Position numbers and translations under genes: made by a program. A stretch of 64,000 bases of DNA, taken from the NCBI GenBank assembly GCA_014695345.1, contig JACJOC010000052.1, forward strand, positions 62,001 to 126,000. The letters run 5' to 3'. The notes under the pieces are model-generated. The model made no database searches. It saw only the letters and a program-made list of their open reading frames with translations, and was not told where the DNA came from. Below are positions 60,498 through 64,000 of this stretch, piece by piece; the first letter of the stretch is position 1, and every line of letters begins with the position of its first letter. Source of the stretch: Cyanobacteria bacterium FACHB-471 (GTDB lineage: Bacteria; Cyanobacteriota; Cyanobacteriia; Elainellales; Elainellaceae).

Positions 60498-60548
60498 ACA
60501 GTGCAGCATTCGTTGAATCAGGCGATCGCCTGCCACGGCAAGCAGTGA
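60498..60548 (+). pseudogene. Remnant of the C-terminal end of a TPS exoprotein gene
   Basis: Sixteen codons plus stop (VQHSLNQAIACHGKQ) match the end of exoprotein 3 (VQNSLNQAIACYER), including the late Cys. DNA identity is high across TTGAATCAGGCGATCGCCTG, present in both. Upstream similarity is not detectable by eye. It suggests a fourth exoprotein gene once lay here. Confidence 0.65.
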
Positions 60549-60605
60549 ACCGATGAAAGTAGAATACATTTCTCTCTTACCCAATCTGAGGACTAACAGA
60601 TTGGA

Positions 60606-63600
60606 TCAGTATTCGACTGCTCCTAATGCCCTCAATGTGGCTTGTTGCGCGGCGGTCAACCCATGAACACCCCAAATATTCATCCCTTCATAGAGGCGAT
60701 CGGCTCTCAGCGTTCTGATGCAATGTCCTGTTTTTACATCCCATAGCTTAATAGTCTCATCATGACTGCCGCTAGCAATCACCTGACCATTGGGGCTAAA
60801 GCTGATGGAGTAGACTGCTCCTGTGTGACCCTGTAAGACTTTGAGGCATTCACCGCTTTGCAAATTCCATAAGCGAATCGAAGCGTCCCAACTGCTGCTT
60901 GCTAGAGTTTGACCATCCGGGCTGAAGTTAACTGAGCAGACCCAACCGGTGTGTCCCTGAAAGGTCTTAAGACACTCACCACTGTGGCTATTCCATAGCC
61001 TGATAGCCGCATCAAAATGCCCAGTGACTAATGTTTGATCATTGGAGCTAAAGCGGGCAGACCAAACTCCACTGGGAGTTTGCAATACCTTGCGGCACTG
61101 ACCGTTTTGTACATTCCACAGACGCACCGTGCGATCGCTGCCGCCACTCACTAAAGACTGACCATCAGAGCTGAAGCCAACTGTCCAAACCCAAGCCGAA
61201 TGACCTCGCAACACATTGCGGCACTGACCACTTTGCACATCCCACAACCGCACTGTAGTATCTTGGCTGCTGCTTGCGATCGTCTGACTATCCGGACTGA
61301 AATTGACGCAGAGAACCCAGGATGTGTGACCGTGAAATACTCTTAAACACCGCCCCTTTTGCATACTCCACAACCGCACAGTTTGATCTGTGCTGCCGCT
61401 GACTAAAGACTGACCATCGGAACTCAAACTGACAGAGTGAATCCAACCTGCATGACCCTGAAATTCCCTCAAACACTCACCTTTTTGCACATTCCACAAA
61501 CGAATGGAGTGGTCTGTACTGCCACTGATTAAAGACTGACCATTCGGAGTGAAGTGAATGGAGCGGACTCCAGATGAGTTTCCCCGTAAGACTTTGAGGC
61601 ACTGACCCCGCTGCACGTTCCATAAACGAATCGAGAAATCGTAGCTGCCGCTGGCAAGAGTCTGACCATCCGGGCTGAAGTTGACCGATCGAATTGCCTG
61701 GCTATGACCATGCAGCATCTTGAGGCACTGACCGTCTTCCACATTCCATAGACGAATCGAAGAATCAAAGCTACCGCTGGCGATCGCTCGACCATCAGGG
61801 CTAAAGCTGATGGATTGAATAACACCTGTGTGACCCTGCAGTACTTTAAAACATTGACCGTTCTCCACATTCCAAAGGTGAATGGCTGCATCATCGCCAC
61901 CACCTGCGATCGTTTGACCATCTGCGTTGAAATGGACTGAGCGAATTCCACCCGCTTGTCCCTGCAAGGTCTTGAAACACTTACCGTTCTGCACATTCCA
62001 TAAGCGAATGGTTGCATCATTACTGCCGCTGGCAAGAATCTGGCCATCAGGGCTAAAGCTGATCGACCAAACCCGCCCTGTATGTCCTTCTAATGTTTTA
62101 AGACATTGCCCGGATGCCACATCCCAGAGGCGAATGGTAGAGTCCTCATCACCACTAGCTAATATCTGACCATCAGGGCTAAAGCTGATGGAGAATACAG
62201 AATTCCGGTGCCCTTCCAGTTCTCTGAGGCATTGACCGGATGCGACATTCCACAAACGAATGGTGAAGTCTTCACCACCACTAGCAAGCATCTGGCCATC
62301 GGGGCTAAAGCTGACGGATAAGATCCAACTCTGATGTCCTTGCAGCGTCAACAGTTGCTTTCCATCTGCCACCTGCCAGAAACTTATTTTCCCATCAACA
62401 CCACCTGTTGCCAATTGTTTACCATCTGGAGTGAAAGCGACTGAATCAATCCCACTTAAGGTTTGAGTAAACACAGAGGTTGCCAAGTCAGCATTGCAAA
62501 AATTGACCCCTGCCAAGTTGACCTGCCGTAAGTCAGCCTGCCACACTGCTAACTCTGAAAAGTCATAGCCACATAAATCACTTTGCAAATGCACCAGCAA
62601 GTTGAGCAGGTTTCCCGCGACATAGTGTGACTGGGGTGATTGCTGCTGGTGCTTCAGCATGACTTTCAACTGTTGCTCGATCGCTTGAGAGCTACCAAAC
62701 TGGATCAGCAATTGCTCGGCGATCGGCTCTATAATCAGTCGCTTTTGCATCTCTCGAATATAATCTTTTGCTTGTGCTCTAATCAGGGCATGAGTTCGGA
62801 GCCGCTGTGGTGTTTGATTGGTAATTTCTTGAGAAACGCACTGAACCAACTGATGGGTGGCATACTCCAGCACGACAGGCTGAAGAAAGAAGTACTCACC
62901 TTCCTTTTCGATTAGCGATCGCCGCAACAATAACTGTATTGCATCCAGCAGTCTGCTTCTGGAGATTGTGGGGATAACATCCTGACTTAATTCAGCTAGC
63001 GAGACGGGCTCCCGATTAATCGCTAACTCAAAAATCATTTCCTGCTCAATGTCAGAGAGGCGATCGAACTGGCGTTTGAGCAAGTCGCGAATGTCATCAA
63101 AAACGGCAAACCCCTGCTGCACACACTTTAATACTTCAACGATTCTGCCATTAAACAATTCTTGAGTTGTGGCTGCCACCAGTCTCAACGCTAAAGGGTT
63201 GCCGCCATAGTGTGCTACTAATCGCTCCCACTCATGCTCCGTGCCAGTGAATTCTCCTTTGTGGCGAAACAGTTCTTGTCCAGCTTCTACATCTAGTCCC
63301 TTGAGCGACAGCGAAGCGCAAGTGCGACGAGAAGACGTTCGACCTGATTGTCCCTTTCCTTCAAGTGGCACAATTTCTCTAGGCTTCTCGCGGCTGGTGA
63401 GCAGAAAGCAACTCTGGTGAACGACTTCTCCAACCTCCTTGAACAGTTGACCGTATCCTTCACAGCCTGCTCGGTACTGTCCCATCTGCCAGGTTGTACT
63501 CAAGATAGCTTCGGCATTGTCCAGGATCAGCAAACAGCGACGAGAGCGCAGTCCCTCCATCAGCTTCAGCAGTTTTCCGTCCAGGCTAGCGGGTACAGCG

Positions 63601-63998
63601 ATATCCTTTCCCTGAACTTGCAGCAGAATGGGCAGCACGCTCTCTAACCACTCCTCAAAGGGCGGGGCATTTTGTAGCGATCGCCACACCACAACCTCAA
63701 ACTCAGCTTCAATTTGCTCCACCAGCTTGGCAGCAAGTGTACTTTTGCCCATCCCACCAATGCCCAGTAGCAGGACAAGGCGGCAATGTTCCTCTAAGAT
63801 CCACCGCTTGAGACACAGGAGTTCTTCATCACGTCCGCACAATAGAGATGTGTCGATGATGTTACCCCAATCTCGCTGATACTTCTCTCCTTGAACAACA
63901 GACTCGATCGCTGCACCAGGTCGAGTATAGTCATCCTTGTTGAGCTTCAGCCCAAAGGCTCGAAAGGCACGCTGCAAAGACTGTTCATCAACGGGGGC
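60606..63998 (-). CDS. NB-ARC/STAND-type NTPase with 14 WD40 repeats (5' end outside window)
   Basis: At least 1,130 residues; the frame stays open past the right edge, so the N-terminus is missing. An NB-ARC-like NTPase lies first: P-loop [14 protein letters not shown], Walker [36 protein letters not shown] helical linker with ~35 residues of pentapeptide-like [10 protein letters not shown] sequence follows, then fourteen WD40 repeats, two seven-blade propellers. STAND proteins of this type act as ligand-triggered switches. The first visible residues ([18 protein letters not shown], then DDYTRPG) resemble the N-terminal helix of related cyanobacterial proteins. Between SREKPREIV and SLKGL is an odd Arg/Ser-rich stretch ([14 protein letters not shown]). 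Confidence 0.9.
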   Translation of the reverse strand, partial: APVDEQSLQRAFRAFGLKLNKDDYTRPGAAIESVVQGEKYQRDWGNIIDTSLLCGRDEELLCLKRWILEEHCRLVLLLGIGGMGKSTLAAKLVEQIEAEFEVVVWRSLQNAPPFEEWLESVLPILLQVQGKDIAVPASLDGKLLKLMEGLRSRRCLLILDNAEAILSTTWQMGQYRAGCEGYGQLFKEVGEVVHQSCFLLTSREKPREIVPLEGKGQSGRTSSRRTCASLSLKGLDVEAGQELFRHKGEFTGTEHEWERLVAHYGGNPLALRLVAATTQELFNGRIVEVLKCVQQGFAVFDDIRDLLKRQFDRLSDIEQEMIFELAINREPVSLAELSQDVIPTISRSRLLDAIQLLLRRSLIEKEGEYFFLQPVVLEYATHQLVQCVSQEITNQTPQRLRTHALIRAQAKDYIREMQKRLIIEPIAEQLLIQFGSSQAIEQQLKVMLKHQQQSPQSHYVAGNLLNLLVHLQSDLCGYDFSELAVWQADLRQVNLAGVNFCNADLATSVFTQTLSGIDSVAFTPDGKQLATGGVDGKISFWQVADGKQLLTLQGHQSWILSVSFSPDGQMLASGGEDFTIRLWNVASGQCLRELEGHRNSVFSISFSPDGQILASGDEDSTIRLWDVASGQCLKTLEGHTGRVWSISFSPDGQILASGSNDATIRLWNVQNGKCFKTLQGQAGGIRSVHFNADGQTIAGGGDDAAIHLWNVENGQCFKVLQGHTGVIQSISFSPDGRAIASGSFDSSIRLWNVEDGQCLKMLHGHSQAIRSVNFSPDGQTLASGSYDFSIRLWNVQRGQCLKVLRGNSSGVRSIHFTPNGQSLISGSTDHSIRLWNVQKGECLREFQGHAGWIHSVSLSSDGQSLVSGSTDQTVRLWSMQKGRCLRVFHGHTSWVLCVNFSPDSQTIASSSQDTTVRLWDVQSGQCRNVLRGHSAWVWTVGFSSDGQSLVSGGSDRTVRLWNVQNGQCRKVLQTPSGVWSARFSSNDQTLVTGHFDAAIRLWNSHSGECLKTFQGHTGWVCSVNFSPDGQTLASSSWDASIRLWNLQSGECLKVLQGHTGAVYSISFSPNGQVIASGSHDETIKLWDVKTGHCIRTLRADRLYEGMNIWGVHGLTAAQQATLRALGAVEY

Positions 63999-64000
63999 TG

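Larger units (their letters stand above)
60090..60605. other. Spacer with repeated motif and an exoprotein remnant
   Basis: No intact gene. It contains two direct copies of an ACATCAAAC[CT]TAAG-type motif (60367-60379, 60390-60402), a small AT-rich stretch, and at 60498-60548 the tail of a lost TPS exoprotein gene. An open frame at 60072-60266 has no ribosome site and no recognisable content. Confidence 0.5.

Noticed and set aside
60606-63998. Frameshift or stop in the NB-ARC/WD40 gene at the right edge
   Set aside because: The frame stays open to the window end; the start is simply outside.
1-64000. tRNA, rRNA, transposase or integrase genes
   Set aside because: None recognised by eye; a covariance-model or HMM scan would be needed to exclude small ones.

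Overview
The window is chromosomal DNA from a cyanobacterium. The palindrome GCGATCGC (HIP1) recurs throughout in genes and spacers. The protein families also point there: DUF928, DUF1822, a Mo-nitrogenase C-terminal-like small protein, CHAT-CHASE2 and CHAT-TPR proteins, a kinase fused to WD40 repeats, and TPS-type haemagglutinin-like exoproteins. I cannot name the species; the repertoire suits a large-genome, probably filamentous lineage. No rRNA, tRNA, CRISPR array or transposase was recognised.

Layout. 1-14.2 kb is mostly housekeeping or general genes: the end of a Na+/H+ antiporter, a TPR protein with a 29-residue coiled-coil repeat, a DUF928 protein, a minimal PBP4-type peptidase, cydB without cydA, ilvE, gpmA, a Mo-nitro-C protein, a GT39 membrane glycosyltransferase, a class III aminotransferase and an ABC-2 permease.

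14.8-30.9 kb is the most unusual part. A minus-strand operon holds two copies of the same four-gene layout: two acidic coiled-coil proteins, one putative effector, one small partner. Module A has a DAFRHA/AHE/MDxxNN effector (DUF6973-like) followed by a small BamE-like membrane protein. Module B has a protein ending in a glycine-zipper region followed by an unrecognised 234-residue protein. Facing it is a plus-strand operon of a Ser/Thr kinase-WD40 protein, a forkhead-associated (FHA) protein, a CHAT-WD40 protein and a WD40 membrane protein. I read this as a candidate effector/partner system next to a phospho-signalling and caspase-like arm. That is inference.

31.2-45.4 kb holds an ECF-like sigma factor, DUF1822, CHAT-CHASE2, DUF928, CHAT-TPR and two TPS exoproteins. 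Two remnants (a 5'-truncated DUF1822 at 27.2 kb and an FHA-protein tail at 30.9 kb) suggest that this region and the previous operon share a duplicated, rearranged ancestor.

45.6-59.6 kb is a run of small-molecule genes: DsbA-like protein, GMC oxidoreductase, cupin, MOSC, DUF981, intradiol dioxygenase, lipocalin-like, four alpha/beta or isochorismatase-type hydrolases, a muconolactone-isomerase-like protein and an SDR without its catalytic Tyr. A third TPS exoprotein interrupts it. Most genes carry their own strong ribosome site, and two spacers share a 19-bp element. The window ends with a stand-alone LuxR-type HTH protein and a 14-repeat NB-ARC/WD40 protein running off the right edge. Small palindromic or MITE-like repeats fill several gaps.
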